Shown piece by piece: positions 28,996 through 36,711 of a stretch of DNA of 64,000 bases (position 1 is its first letter; each line of letters opens with the position of its first letter). The translations under genes were made by a program, and so were the position numbers. The DNA comes from an uncultured Alphaproteobacteria bacterium (GTDB lineage Bacteria; Pseudomonadota; Alphaproteobacteria; RF32; CAG-239), in NCBI GenBank assembly GCA_934277545.1, contig CAKQUG010000004.1, positions 118,273 to 182,272 of the forward strand. The letters run 5' to 3'. The notes under the pieces were generated by a model that was not told where the DNA came from, did not search any database, and saw only the letters and a program-made list of their open reading frames with translations.

Positions 28996-29022
28996 ACAGA
29001 AAAACCGCTTAAAATAAGCGGT
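28996..29022 (-). terminator. Attenuator-like hairpin in the prepilin leader
   Basis: On the minus strand ACCGCTT-ATTTT-AAGCGGT (29022-29004) is followed by TTTTTCTG, an intrinsic-terminator form lying about 25 nt before the AGGAG of the prepilin gene. No annotated gene lies immediately upstream on this strand, so it may end a short leader RNA. Confidence 0.55.
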
Positions 29023-29407
29023 CGGAGAGTTCAACAATCATATCTGCTTAGATGATTCTCTTAGCCTTTAAAACTGTATTTTTTCAGAGATATTTTATAC
29101 AGCTTTTGGACATACGCTAAAAGCTCCCCGACCATATTGTTATGTATCGGGGATATATTTAATCATCGGCAATAGCGAATAGCCGACAATTTAACGATGT
29201 TATATCCTAACACCGAAGCAGATAAGAGCCGTTGAAAGCTCCGCGCCAACTGCGCTTCGTTTAGTATAAAAAGAATTAAAATAAAAAGCAAACAAATTCT
29301 TGACGGATAAAAGTTAATTCGCGGTTCTACACCATGTTTTGTAATGTATTGTTCGATATATAAAAAAACGTTGCCTGTGGCAACAAGGTCGTGGATACTC
29401 CGGAATT

Positions 29408-29434
29408 GCCTCAGCCTATTAAGCGGCATGAGGC
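29408..29434. repeat. Inverted repeat, 9-bp stem with one bulge
   Basis: GCCTCAGCC (29408-29416) pairs with GGC-A-TGAGGC (29425-29434) over an 8-nt loop. GC-rich against an AT-rich background; no T run follows, so it is not an intrinsic terminator. Confidence 0.6.
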
Positions 29435-29617
29435 GTCGAAGTATGACGTTTCTTGTTTGGGATTAAAACACTTACTTTGTGCCTTTTGCAAGTCCGTAAA
29501 ATACCCCTCACCTGGCACTGGTGTATTGACCTATCCCTCAAGGGGCGAGGTTTTAAATAGCGTAAAACTCCTCAGCAAAAAATTGCAGATAGTATGTAGA
29601 TAGCGTTAAAACAAGAA

Positions 29618-29661
29618 GAGAGAAAATTTTAGCGTATATTGAAGTACATGAATTTTCTCTC
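29618..29661. repeat. 11-bp perfect inverted repeat
   Basis: GAGAGAAAATT (29618-29628) and AATTTTCTCTC (29651-29661) flank a 22-bp centre. Could be a hairpin in either transcript or a binding site for a dimeric regulator. Confidence 0.6.
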
Positions 29662-29715
29662 CTTTGCAGTTTTTCTCAAGCCCTCGGAAACTCGGATAAT
29701 GAGGCTAATACGCAC

Positions 29716-29760
29716 TAACTTTTCTGCGCCGTGTAACTAGTACACAAGCACAAAAAGTTA
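29716..29760. repeat. Nested inverted repeat (8 bp outer, 5 bp inner)
   Basis: Outer arms TAACTTTT (29716-29723) and AAAAGTTA (29753-29760); inner arms GTGTA (29731-29735) and TACAC (29741-29745). Cruciform-like, just downstream of the cyclophilin gene on its strand, where it may act as a weak transcription end. Confidence 0.55.
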
Positions 29761-29788
29761 AAAGTAGTAGACCATTAGACGAGTTTCA

Positions 29789-30394
29789 TCATATATCGGC
29801 AATGACGGACATTGAAACTATCACATCCGGTTCGGATACCATTCCGTTAGGACCAAAGCCGCGCTTAATCTGGTCTACATATTCCATACCGGAAGTTACT
29901 TGTCCCCAAATGGTATATTGACCGTCCAGCCATGGACAATCGCCGAAACATATAAAAAATTGACTATCGGCGGAATCCGGATCCATGGCACGAGCCATAG
30001 AAACCGTGCCGCGGGTATGACGATTGCGGTTAAATTCGGCCTTCAGCTTTTTACCGCTGCCGCCGGTGCCGTTACCGCGCGGATCACCGGTTTGCGCCAT
30101 AAATCCGTCTATTACCCGATGAAATTTCAAACCGTTATAAAAACCGTCTCGCACTAATTCTTTAATGCGGGCAACATGTTTCGGAGCGTCATCTGGGAAC
30201 ATTTCAATCACAATGTCGCCGTTTTTAGTTTTCAAAAGCAAAGCGTTTTCAGCGTCCTTTACTTTATACGAATGCTTAATTTTTTTTGCTCTTGTATCGC
30301 TCATTTCCAGTTTTTTGGTTTCTTTATTTTCCAAATGCTTAGTATTTGGTTTTTCAATATGTTTTGTTTCAGATTTTACTAATAAATCAGTCAT
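29789..30394 (-). CDS. Peptidyl-prolyl cis-trans isomerase, cyclophilin type
   Basis: 201 aa. Residues ~48-201 are a bacterial cyclophilin: DIVIEMFPDDAPKHVARIKE, FYNGLKFHRVIDGFMAQTGD (catalytic Arg in FHRVI), DSADSQFFICFGDCPWLDGQ and YTIWGQVTSGMEYVDQI. It accelerates Xaa-Pro isomerisation in folding proteins. The first ~35 residues are unusual: a charged repeat TKHIEKPN-TKHLENKE-TKKLEMSD, three 8-residue units, with no signal peptide, so it should be cytoplasmic. The upstream ATG is favoured because AAGGAAG precedes it; a start at the later Met31 would remove the repeat. Confidence 0.93.
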   Translation of the reverse strand: MTDLLVKSETKHIEKPNTKHLENKETKKLEMSDTRAKKIKHSYKVKDAENALLLKTKNGDIVIEMFPDDAPKHVARIKELVRDGFYNGLKFHRVIDGFMAQTGDPRGNGTGGSGKKLKAEFNRNRHTRGTVSMARAMDPDSADSQFFICFGDCPWLDGQYTIWGQVTSGMEYVDQIKRGFGPNGMVSEPDVIVSMSVIADI

Positions 30395-30441
30395 TTTATT
30401 TGCTTCCTTTCTTTTCTAATATCCTATTTAGGAAGTAGCTT

Positions 30442-31392
30442 TTAATTATTCAAGACAAAATCGACTCTTTCTTGCGGAGTCAAATTTTTCGGATAAGTTT
30501 CTTCAATTTTCTGCAAAATCGGCTGCAGTCCGATACCATTGGCAATCTGTACCGAAAGTCCGGGACGTGCGTTTAATTCCAACATCATTGGTCCGCGGTC
30601 GCGGTCTAAAACAATATCAGCGCCCAAATAGCCAAGTCCGGTCATTTCATAGGCCTGCGCCCCGATTAGCAAATGTTCTTTCCACAACGGTACTTGCAGC
30701 TGCATTAAATCTGCGCCGGTATCAGGATGTAAATCAATCGGCAGATTATGGCTGACAGCTTGCACTGCCTTGCCGGTTTTGATAGCCAAGCCAACCCCGA
30801 CAGCGCCTTGGTGCAAATTCGCGCGTCCGGCGGATTCTTTAGTTGCCAGCCTGGTCATTGCCAAAGCCGGATAGCCTTTATAAACAATCAAACGCACATC
30901 AGGAATCCCCTGATAGCTGAAATTTTTGAACACATCCGTAAAATGCACCAGCTCTTCAATCAGCGCTACGTCATATTGCCCGCCCAAACTGTACAAGCCG
31001 CTCAAAATATTAGAAACATGCTGATAGACTTCTTTAAACGTCAATATTTTACCGGAAGGAGTGGTAAATATGCCGTTTTCATAGTGCGCCACTACCAGCA
31101 CGCCTTTGCCCTCGCTGCCATGAGCCGGTTTTATCACAAACTCGCTCTGCCCTTCAATCAACTGCAGCAGGTCTTTAACTTCATACTGATGTTCCACAAT
31201 ACCAATCATGTGCGGAGTGTTAATATCTATGCTGTTCGCCAGCCTTTTGGTCTGCACTTTATCGTCGACCAACGGATAAAGCGAACGCTTATTGAATTTT
31301 GCAATAATATTATAGTTGCGCGCGTTCATACCCAGCACGCCGGCCTGACGCAGTTTTTGAGGCGAAACGAAACCTTTGATAAAATCAAACAT
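30442..31392 (-). CDS. ATP-grasp protein, RimK-like (alpha-L-glutamate ligase-like)
   Basis: 316 aa. ATP-grasp elements: FVIKPAHGSEGKGVLVV (residues ~101-117, ATP-binding lysine and glycine loop), DVALIEELVHF, PDVRLIVYKGYPALAMTRL and the metal-binding MLELNARPGLSVQIANG (~270). This family is annotated 'sugar-transfer associated ATP-grasp' or 'alpha-L-glutamate ligase-like' and is known to co-occur with the next two genes. It presumably ligates an amino acid or similar group to an unknown acceptor. Its ATG is 1 nt after the stop of the transglutaminase/7TM gene, so co-translated. The substrate is not established. Confidence 0.88.
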   Translation of the reverse strand: MFDFIKGFVSPQKLRQAGVLGMNARNYNIIAKFNKRSLYPLVDDKVQTKRLANSIDINTPHMIGIVEHQYEVKDLLQLIEGQSEFVIKPAHGSEGKGVLVVAHYENGIFTTPSGKILTFKEVYQHVSNILSGLYSLGGQYDVALIEELVHFTDVFKNFSYQGIPDVRLIVYKGYPALAMTRLATKESAGRANLHQGAVGVGLAIKTGKAVQAVSHNLPIDLHPDTGADLMQLQVPLWKEHLLIGAQAYEMTGLGYLGADIVLDRDRGPMMLELNARPGLSVQIANGIGLQPILQKIEETYPKNLTPQERVDFVLNN

Positions 31393-31393
31393 C

Positions 31394-32929
31394 TTATTTC
31401 CCCTTAGCTACCGGCGCAAATCTTTTCAGTTCGGTCAAACGATAGCCGGTGTATGTGCCCAAAAGCATTACCACAAACAAAATTACCAAATTCCATTCGT
31501 TAAACGCAAACATAATATGGCGGATATATTCGTTGCTGATAACGCCGTAAGTTACAATCGCTACAAACAAACTGTTTACCACCTGGCGAACTGCGTTTCT
31601 GACGCCCTCTTCTTCCCAAGTGATGGACGCGCGCTCAATAATCCACGCCGTAATAATAATCGGGAAGAACACAGCGGAAGAAGCAATGCTGAAATCATAT
31701 TGATAGCCCATAATCGTCAGCATTTGCATAATCAAAATCACACAGATAACCACTGATGAAATTCTCGGCACCAGCAACAAGTTCAAACGCGTAAGCATGG
31801 TGCGGATTAAAAGTCCGATTCCGATAATCAGGCCGAAACATACCAACCCAGGAATAAACCCGGTTTTGACCAGCGACATGGAAATCAGCATAGGCGTAAA
31901 CGTACCCATGGTCTGAATACCGATAACATTGCGCATCAACACAATCAGTAAAATACCCAGCGGAAAAATCATCAGCCACTTTAAGGTGTTTTGTTCCAAA
32001 GACGGCAGGTTATAAATTGTAAAGTTAAACCAGCGGCTGTTTTCATATTTAGCGCGGCTGCCTGCCATTTTGAAGGAAGAAACCACCGATTTTATAACCG
32101 AAAACTTAACTTTGGAATCATAGCCGCCGACAACATCCAAAAGCGAATTACCGCCACGCTGGAAAATTACAAAGCTCTTCGGCAAGCCGGATTTTCCGGT
32201 GTTAATGTCATAAATTTTCCACTTAGATCCTTCGTATGCTTCAACCATTAAATCGGCAACGGTTGCTCTTTTATTTTCGCTCAATTTAACACCGCGTACC
32301 ACGCGAGCCGGAATATTTTTTGCATTCAGCAAAAAAATGATTTTTTCGGCCATAATCTGAGGATTTTTCTGCACCGGCAAAAATGAATCCACTTCCGGCG
32401 CCAGCGGCTGTTCATTCAAAACAGAAATCAAACGCTGAGCCTTGGTTTCGCCCTCTTTTTCCTTAGCTAAAGCCCAAATGGCCTTGACCATTTCTTCTTG
32501 CTGTTCGTCGTCGTAGCGAACTTTTACATCTGCCGGCCGGTCGCTGATTTCTTTGCCGCTGGTGTCTTCGTTATCATAAATCATAATGCGGTAATAAACA
32601 TCTTGTTTTACTGCGCGGGCGGCTGATTTCATAATAACACGGTGATTTTTTTCATCGGTTGACACTTCATAGCCCGGAGCCACCACATCTGCGCTCAAAA
32701 TTTTATATTCCTTGCTGATACGCGGCGTTGAAAGCGAAACTTCTATCGGGTCGCCGGTCGGCTTAAACGAAACATGGGCGTCCACCGTCCACACATCAGA
32801 TTTGTCCTGCGGACGAAAGCTGAATCCCCAATAAACAATTTTATAATAAGTTGCTATAGAAGCCGCAGCAACCGACAGTAATAATAAAACAGTCAAAATA
32901 CCGCGTACGGAAATAATTTTTTTAAGCAT
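31394..32929 (-). CDS. Inactive transglutaminase-like domain fused to seven membrane helices
   Basis: 511 aa. TM at ~8-29, a periplasmic region (~30-300) with a transglutaminase-fold part (SFLPVQKNPQIMAEKIIFLL, NAKNIPARVVRGVKLSENKR, WKIYDINTGKSGLPKSFVIF) in which the Cys nucleophile is missing, then about seven C-terminal TMs (~310-500) beginning LKWLMIFPLGILLIVLMRNV. This matches the known Transglut_i_TM/7TM_transglut architecture. Partner of the ATP-grasp protein (1-nt gap) and the protease-like gene upstream. Likely a membrane platform recognising the modified substrate; function unproved. Confidence 0.88.
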   Translation of the reverse strand: MLKKIISVRGILTVLLLLSVAAASIATYYKIVYWGFSFRPQDKSDVWTVDAHVSFKPTGDPIEVSLSTPRISKEYKILSADVVAPGYEVSTDEKNHRVIMKSAARAVKQDVYYRIMIYDNEDTSGKEISDRPADVKVRYDDEQQEEMVKAIWALAKEKEGETKAQRLISVLNEQPLAPEVDSFLPVQKNPQIMAEKIIFLLNAKNIPARVVRGVKLSENKRATVADLMVEAYEGSKWKIYDINTGKSGLPKSFVIFQRGGNSLLDVVGGYDSKVKFSVIKSVVSSFKMAGSRAKYENSRWFNFTIYNLPSLEQNTLKWLMIFPLGILLIVLMRNVIGIQTMGTFTPMLISMSLVKTGFIPGLVCFGLIIGIGLLIRTMLTRLNLLLVPRISSVVICVILIMQMLTIMGYQYDFSIASSAVFFPIIITAWIIERASITWEEEGVRNAVRQVVNSLFVAIVTYGVISNEYIRHIMFAFNEWNLVILFVVMLLGTYTGYRLTELKRFAPVAKGK

Positions 32930-32944
32930 GGTTCAAATCCTTAA

Positions 32945-32969
32945 ACAAAAAACGGCAGAAAACTCTGCC
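32945..32969 (-). terminator. Hairpin with T run between protease and 7TM genes
   Basis: On the minus strand GGCAGA-GTTT-TCTGCC (32969-32954), then GTTTTTTG. It lies in the 47-nt gap inside the putative operon and could reduce or gate readthrough into the 7TM and ATP-grasp genes. Confidence 0.6.
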
Positions 32970-32976
32970 TTTAGCC

Positions 32977-33507
32977 CTATTTCAGGGTATTAGATAATGT
33001 TACGTCCACAATGGCGCGTCCATATAAAATATTTCGCCCTATCAAAGTTTGATATTCAAATTTTTCACGTTCTGCCACCGTAAAGTTTGCCCTGAACACA
33101 TCTTTACCCATCCGCACTTCCATTTCGACCATCGGGCGTTTTTCTTGTTCGCCGATTCGTTTAATTTTAGCATTTTTCAGCAAAGGTTTTTCAAAAGTAT
33201 ATTTTTCTTTAGTGGCGCGGTTAACAACCGTAAATGAAACCCAACGGCGTCCATCGCGTTCAAAAGGCTTTATATCTTCGGCATCAAGGGCTGAAGTTGT
33301 AGCGCCGGTGTCAATACGCGACATAAAAGGCGATTTCATCGGCAGCAAATAAACAGGTTCTATTTCCCCAATCACATTACTCGGCATAATTTTCACCACT
33401 TGTTTTTCTTTGGCCGTATTCGGCACAATTCCCGGTACCATTTTAACTTCGGAAGAAGTACAGCCGGTCAAAGCTAACACAAACAAAATGTGTCTTAATT
33501 TAAACAT
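32977..33507 (-). CDS. Retropepsin-like ('ATP-dependent zinc protease') exported protein
   Basis: 176 aa. The N-terminus MFKLRHILFVLALTGCTS is a lipoprotein signal with lipobox LTGC (Cys16). The core shows the aspartic-protease-like motif SRIDTGATTSALDAEDI (residues ~62-78; DTGA as in retropepsins), then RRWVSFTV and a second half TLIGRNILYGRAIVDVT. This family (RimB-like, PF05618 type) is usually next to RimK-like ATP-grasp and 7TM-transglutaminase genes, exactly as here. Probably an outer-envelope peptidase or binding partner of the system; the substrate is unknown. Confidence 0.85.
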   Translation of the reverse strand: MFKLRHILFVLALTGCTSSEVKMVPGIVPNTAKEKQVVKIMPSNVIGEIEPVYLLPMKSPFMSRIDTGATTSALDAEDIKPFERDGRRWVSFTVVNRATKEKYTFEKPLLKNAKIKRIGEQEKRPMVEMEVRMGKDVFRANFTVAEREKFEYQTLIGRNILYGRAIVDVTLSNTLK

Positions 33508-33586
33508 ATCAACCTCAAAATTTAATAAAATATTGTAGGTTTAGTAATCCTCTATTTTTTGCCTAAAGTAAAGTAAAAAATATAAA

Positions 33587-33612
33587 AATACCGACTAATC
33601 AACAGCCGGTAT
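33587..33612 (-). terminator. Terminator of the porin-like gene
   Basis: AATACCG (33587-33593) with CGGTATT (33606-33612); minus-strand reading gives the stem followed by TTTTTATATTTTTTA. Confidence 0.75.
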
Positions 33613-33632
33613 TTAATCTTTTATCTGTTTTC

Positions 33633-34775
33633 TTAAAAAAACATGGTCAAACGCAGCGAACTCACACTGCCGTAATTTGATTTTTTGTTAAGCGCCGGAT
33701 TAAAATAAAACTGAAAGTCCGGCGTAATGGTTGCCCATTTAGAAATTCCCCACGCCCAATAAGCCTCTACTACCTGTTCGGCTTTATGATAAGTTTCGGC
33801 GCCTACGGCTTTGGCATCAACTTTGTTATAGGCGTATGCCAAGCCGATTTGGTCTAAGTCATTGCGGTTAAGCGGATTATTATAAATAAGACCGGCCGCG
33901 TATGTTTGATTGGTGGTTATAACATGTCCGCTTACGCCGTTCAGCCGTCCGAATAAAGCCAGTTTTTCAGTTAAATTCTGCTGAATGTTAATTGACCAGC
34001 CGTTTGTTGTTTGCGACTGTTCCTTTACTGCCGGCTGATTATAGAGCATAATTGAATATTGCCCTGCCCCCAAACCTTTTATTGTCGGGTTATAGCCGAT
34101 TTGTCCGAAGGTGGTAAAATGTTTCTTTTTCAAACGATTAACCCGAATGCTCGGCGCTTCTATATTTGTGGCGTCCTGAAAACCGGCGGTAAACGACCAA
34201 TTTCCCGGAGTCGCCTGCATATAAGCACCCAATCCGGCGGAAGAGTATGTGGCACTGCCGTTTTGCGACAAAGAAAAGTTTAAAAAATTTACCTGCTGAT
34301 TACCGTCATAATCTGTGCCGTCAAACATAAACAGGTTATATTGACCGGCGCCCAAAGTCAGCCAATTATATTGTTTGGGAAACTGATAGGTATAATAAAG
34401 TCCGGCAAAACTTTGTTCATTAGCGTTAAAATCGTTAATCGGAGACACCAGCCCGCTGCGGTTTTGAATATCCTCTGCCGAATGTCCGCCGTAATAAACA
34501 CTGTTATATGTAAAATTCAAAGCGCCAGTGCCGTATTCATTATTAAACGTGGTCCACGTTACCGACGGATATAAATAGGACTGTACGGCGTTGTTGTGGC
34601 CACTCGGTGAAGTCCGCTGCCCTAAAAGCGAATACGTCAGGCTGTAATCAATATCATATTCCTTGCTCAGCCAAGTTTTGAAAGATAAATAGTCGTTGCC
34701 TAAAGACGGCTGCGCCGCGTTGACGGTTTGACTTAACAATAACAGTCCCATAGTTCCGATAAAAATTTTTTTCAT
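33633..34775 (-). CDS. Outer-membrane porin-like beta-barrel protein
   Basis: 380 aa from the ATG at 34775 (AGGGG 9 nt upstream; an in-frame ATG 9 nt earlier overlaps the SD). Signal peptide MKKIFIGTMGLLLLSQTVNA, cut after A20. The mature protein is full of alternating amphipathic strands (e.g. GTGALNFTYNSVYYGG, WLTLGAGQYNLFMFDG) and ends in RLTMFF, the terminal Phe signature for BAM recognition. Resembles carbohydrate-selective porins (OprB-like) in overall layout, but no specific motif fixes the substrate. Strong terminator downstream; upstream gcrA also ends in its own terminator, so monocistronic. Confidence 0.82.
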   Translation of the reverse strand: MKKIFIGTMGLLLLSQTVNAAQPSLGNDYLSFKTWLSKEYDIDYSLTYSLLGQRTSPSGHNNAVQSYLYPSVTWTTFNNEYGTGALNFTYNSVYYGGHSAEDIQNRSGLVSPINDFNANEQSFAGLYYTYQFPKQYNWLTLGAGQYNLFMFDGTDYDGNQQVNFLNFSLSQNGSATYSSAGLGAYMQATPGNWSFTAGFQDATNIEAPSIRVNRLKKKHFTTFGQIGYNPTIKGLGAGQYSIMLYNQPAVKEQSQTTNGWSINIQQNLTEKLALFGRLNGVSGHVITTNQTYAAGLIYNNPLNRNDLDQIGLAYAYNKVDAKAVGAETYHKAEQVVEAYWAWGISKWATITPDFQFYFNPALNKKSNYGSVSSLRLTMFF

Positions 34776-34820
34776 GGCATACATCCCCTGTTTTTTTATT
34801 TTTGGAAAATATATGCTTTG

Positions 34821-34854
34821 ATTTTTCAAAAAAAAGAGGCTGAAAAAAACAGCC
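34821..34854 (-). terminator. gcrA terminator
   Basis: GGCTG (34838-34842) with CAGCC (34850-34854); on the minus strand followed by a long T run (complement of the A run at 34828-34835). Confidence 0.8.
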
Positions 34855-34883
34855 CCGTATTTTTTTGCCTTATTAGCCGCAAT

Positions 34884-35333
34884 TTATTTTTTAGACGCTT
34901 TTACATACGCCATATTTGCGTGCTCTTCGCAATAGGTCTGTCCCATGCGCACCTTTTTGCCGCAAAAACAGAAATCTTCATCACGCGGGTCGCCCAGCGG
35001 CCAGCGGCAGGTATGGCTGTCCAGCTCCATCAATTTAACATGATGACCGTTTTTATGTGCTTTTTTAGGCGCTTTAACCTCAACTTCGGCAACTTCTTCC
35101 ACCGGTTTTACCTCTTCTGCAACTTCCGCAGCGGTTGTTTCAACCACGGTTTCGTCGACCGGTTCGTCATCTTTCTTTTTTATTGGAGACGGTCTTGCCT
35201 TCAGGCACAAACGGTGCACTTTTCCGACAATAGAATTTTTAGAAACGCCCAGTTTTTTGGCAATTTCATTTGCGGTCAGACCTTCCAGCCACATTTGGCG
35301 CAGTCCTTCAACCATTTCTTCCGTCCAAGCCAT
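34884..35333 (-). CDS. gcrA: GcrA family cell-cycle regulator
   Basis: 149 aa. N-terminal helix-turn-helix MAWTEEMVEGLRQMWLEGLT, NEIAKKLGVSKNSIVGKVHR is a textbook GcrA domain. In Caulobacter GcrA binds sigma70 holoenzyme and activates promoters carrying CcrM-methylated GANTC. The C-terminal part CRWPLGDPRDEDFCFCGKKV, GQTYCEEHANMAYV is the sigma-binding region with conserved Cys. The middle (~55-100) is an acidic Glu/Val-rich linker. SD AAGGAG 9 nt before the ATG. GcrA is restricted to Alphaproteobacteria and is the best taxon marker here. Confidence 0.94.
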   Translation of the reverse strand: MAWTEEMVEGLRQMWLEGLTANEIAKKLGVSKNSIVGKVHRLCLKARPSPIKKKDDEPVDETVVETTAAEVAEEVKPVEEVAEVEVKAPKKAHKNGHHVKLMELDSHTCRWPLGDPRDEDFCFCGKKVRMGQTYCEEHANMAYVKASKK

Positions 35334-35461
35334 TTAAAATCTCCTTAAAATATCTTTTTATAGTTTTTTACAAAATTATTTGTTTTATGTCTAGTCAAAA
35401 ATCGGCGTTTCATCACTTTTTTTTAATAAATATACTTTAAATTAGATTTAGAGAGGTTTTT

Positions 35462-36706
35462 ATGCGCTTATTTTTGTTTTTTTTCATATTGTTACTTTCG
35501 GCTCAGTCTCAAGCTCAGCTGAAAGAATTTGAACATACCTATGATGTGGATTTGAATGAAGAAATTCCAATGCTGTGGCGTTTGCAAAAAGAATACCGCA
35601 AATCCCGCAGCGATTATGACTGGCATTATGATTACAGCTGGAACATTCCACCGGTGTTTGACAAAGACTTTGACCAAAGTATTAAACGATTCGGCACCAT
35701 TGAAAAGCGTATTGAAAACGCCGACGAAGAAGCCTTGCTGCGTGATTTACAGCGTCTGCCTAAAGAATTTTATCCTTATATCGGACCGGTGCTGCACACG
35801 GTTCCGGGGCTGTCCGGTAAAATTTTAGACCTTCCGGGAATAAAAGAAACCAAAAATCAATTTCCGCAAAAAGTAGCCTCCAAACTGGCTGCTATACCGG
35901 ACATAGAGTTTGTTTCACCGGGGCTGTATATTTATTTGATGCCGATGATTTTCGGCGAAGGCATAAATTCCCGGGAATTTCCGCAAATTACTAACAAACA
36001 TCAAAATATGCCGCCGATACGCATAAAAAAAGAGTTGCTGGAAAGCGCCTTAAAAGAAGTTCCAACCGAAAAATTTGCCTTAAACGCCCCTGCTCTGCCG
36101 CAAAATCCTGGAATACGGCACTATAACGCCGAGGCATCGACTCCGCTTTCGCAAGCCGATGTTAAAGCATTTATCGGTACTTTGGACGGTTTGTTAAAAT
36201 TCAAATCGGATTTAAAAACCGATGTCAAATTCATTTCGCTTAATGGTGTTATGAGTTATTGGGATGAAAAACACGGTGTCAACAAAAATGCGGCGTTTCT
36301 CAAAACCATGGTTAACCCCTGCCAAACCATTGCCCGCAAAGTTAAATGGCTGGGCTTGCGGCAGGAATTTCAAAAAATTATCGGTCCGCAGGCTTTCGGA
36401 CTGGATGATTGGGCTTATACCTGTGATAAAACACTGAAAGCCTATCGCACCGCCAGCCAAACCCATGCTGAAATAACCGTTATGAACATTCTGAAAAAAG
36501 GCTATATCTATGCAATGATTAACCAATTTGATTATTATACACCTGAAGAACGCCTGACCCATAAATATTTTATTGAAGCCTCAATTCAGCTTTATCAATC
36601 AACCTTATCTGATATGGACGCCGTAAAGCCTTATAAAGATGAATTGCAGCAAAAATTAGGGAAATTCGGTTCCAACATTTTGGGAACTCCGCTCATTCTG
36701 CCGTAA
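35462..36706 (+). CDS. Exported protein of unknown function, 414 aa
   Basis: Not recognised. A signal peptide is clear: MRLFLFFFILLLSAQSQAQ, cut near residue 19. The mature protein is soluble, rich in charged and aromatic residues, with many Tyr/Trp in the N-terminal part (RSDYDWHYDYSWNIPPV). Two later Cys (PCQTIARK, YTCDKTLK) may pair in the periplasm; it looks mainly helical. GAGAGG precedes the ATG. Convergent with lptG, whose stop is only 5 bp from this stop, with no terminator visible between. Divergent from gcrA. Length and signals show a real gene. Confidence 0.7.
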   Translation: MRLFLFFFILLLSAQSQAQLKEFEHTYDVDLNEEIPMLWRLQKEYRKSRSDYDWHYDYSWNIPPVFDKDFDQSIKRFGTIEKRIENADEEALLRDLQRLPKEFYPYIGPVLHTVPGLSGKILDLPGIKETKNQFPQKVASKLAAIPDIEFVSPGLYIYLMPMIFGEGINSREFPQITNKHQNMPPIRIKKELLESALKEVPTEKFALNAPALPQNPGIRHYNAEASTPLSQADVKAFIGTLDGLLKFKSDLKTDVKFISLNGVMSYWDEKHGVNKNAAFLKTMVNPCQTIARKVKWLGLRQEFQKIIGPQAFGLDDWAYTCDKTLKAYRTASQTHAEITVMNILKKGYIYAMINQFDYYTPEERLTHKYFIEASIQLYQSTLSDMDAVKPYKDELQQKLGKFGSNILGTPLILP

Positions 36707-36711
36707 GTTAA

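Larger units (their letters stand above)
28973..29788. other. 816-bp noncoding patch rich in inverted repeats
   Basis: No convincing gene. Besides the leader hairpin, it holds CCCCGA/TCGGGG (29126-29152), GCCTCAGCC/GGC(A)TGAGGC (29408-29434), a GC-rich partly palindromic stretch at 29503-29554 (CCCCTCACC ... AAGGGGCGAGG), an 11-bp IR at 29618-29661 and a nested IR at 29716-29760. Open frames across 29163-29603 have no SD and unlike composition, and I do not call them genes. The clustered palindromes look like remnants of mobile or interspersed repeat elements, or a structured RNA. Confidence 0.5.

Noticed and set aside
29163..29429. 88-aa minus-strand open frame in the palindromic patch
   Set aside because: No SD, odd composition, lies across inverted repeats; not supported.
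29391..29603. 70-aa plus-strand open frame
   Set aside because: Runs through the GC-rich palindromes, no SD; probably chance.
30748..31407. 219-aa plus-strand open frame
   Set aside because: Antisense to the ATP-grasp gene; no start signals.
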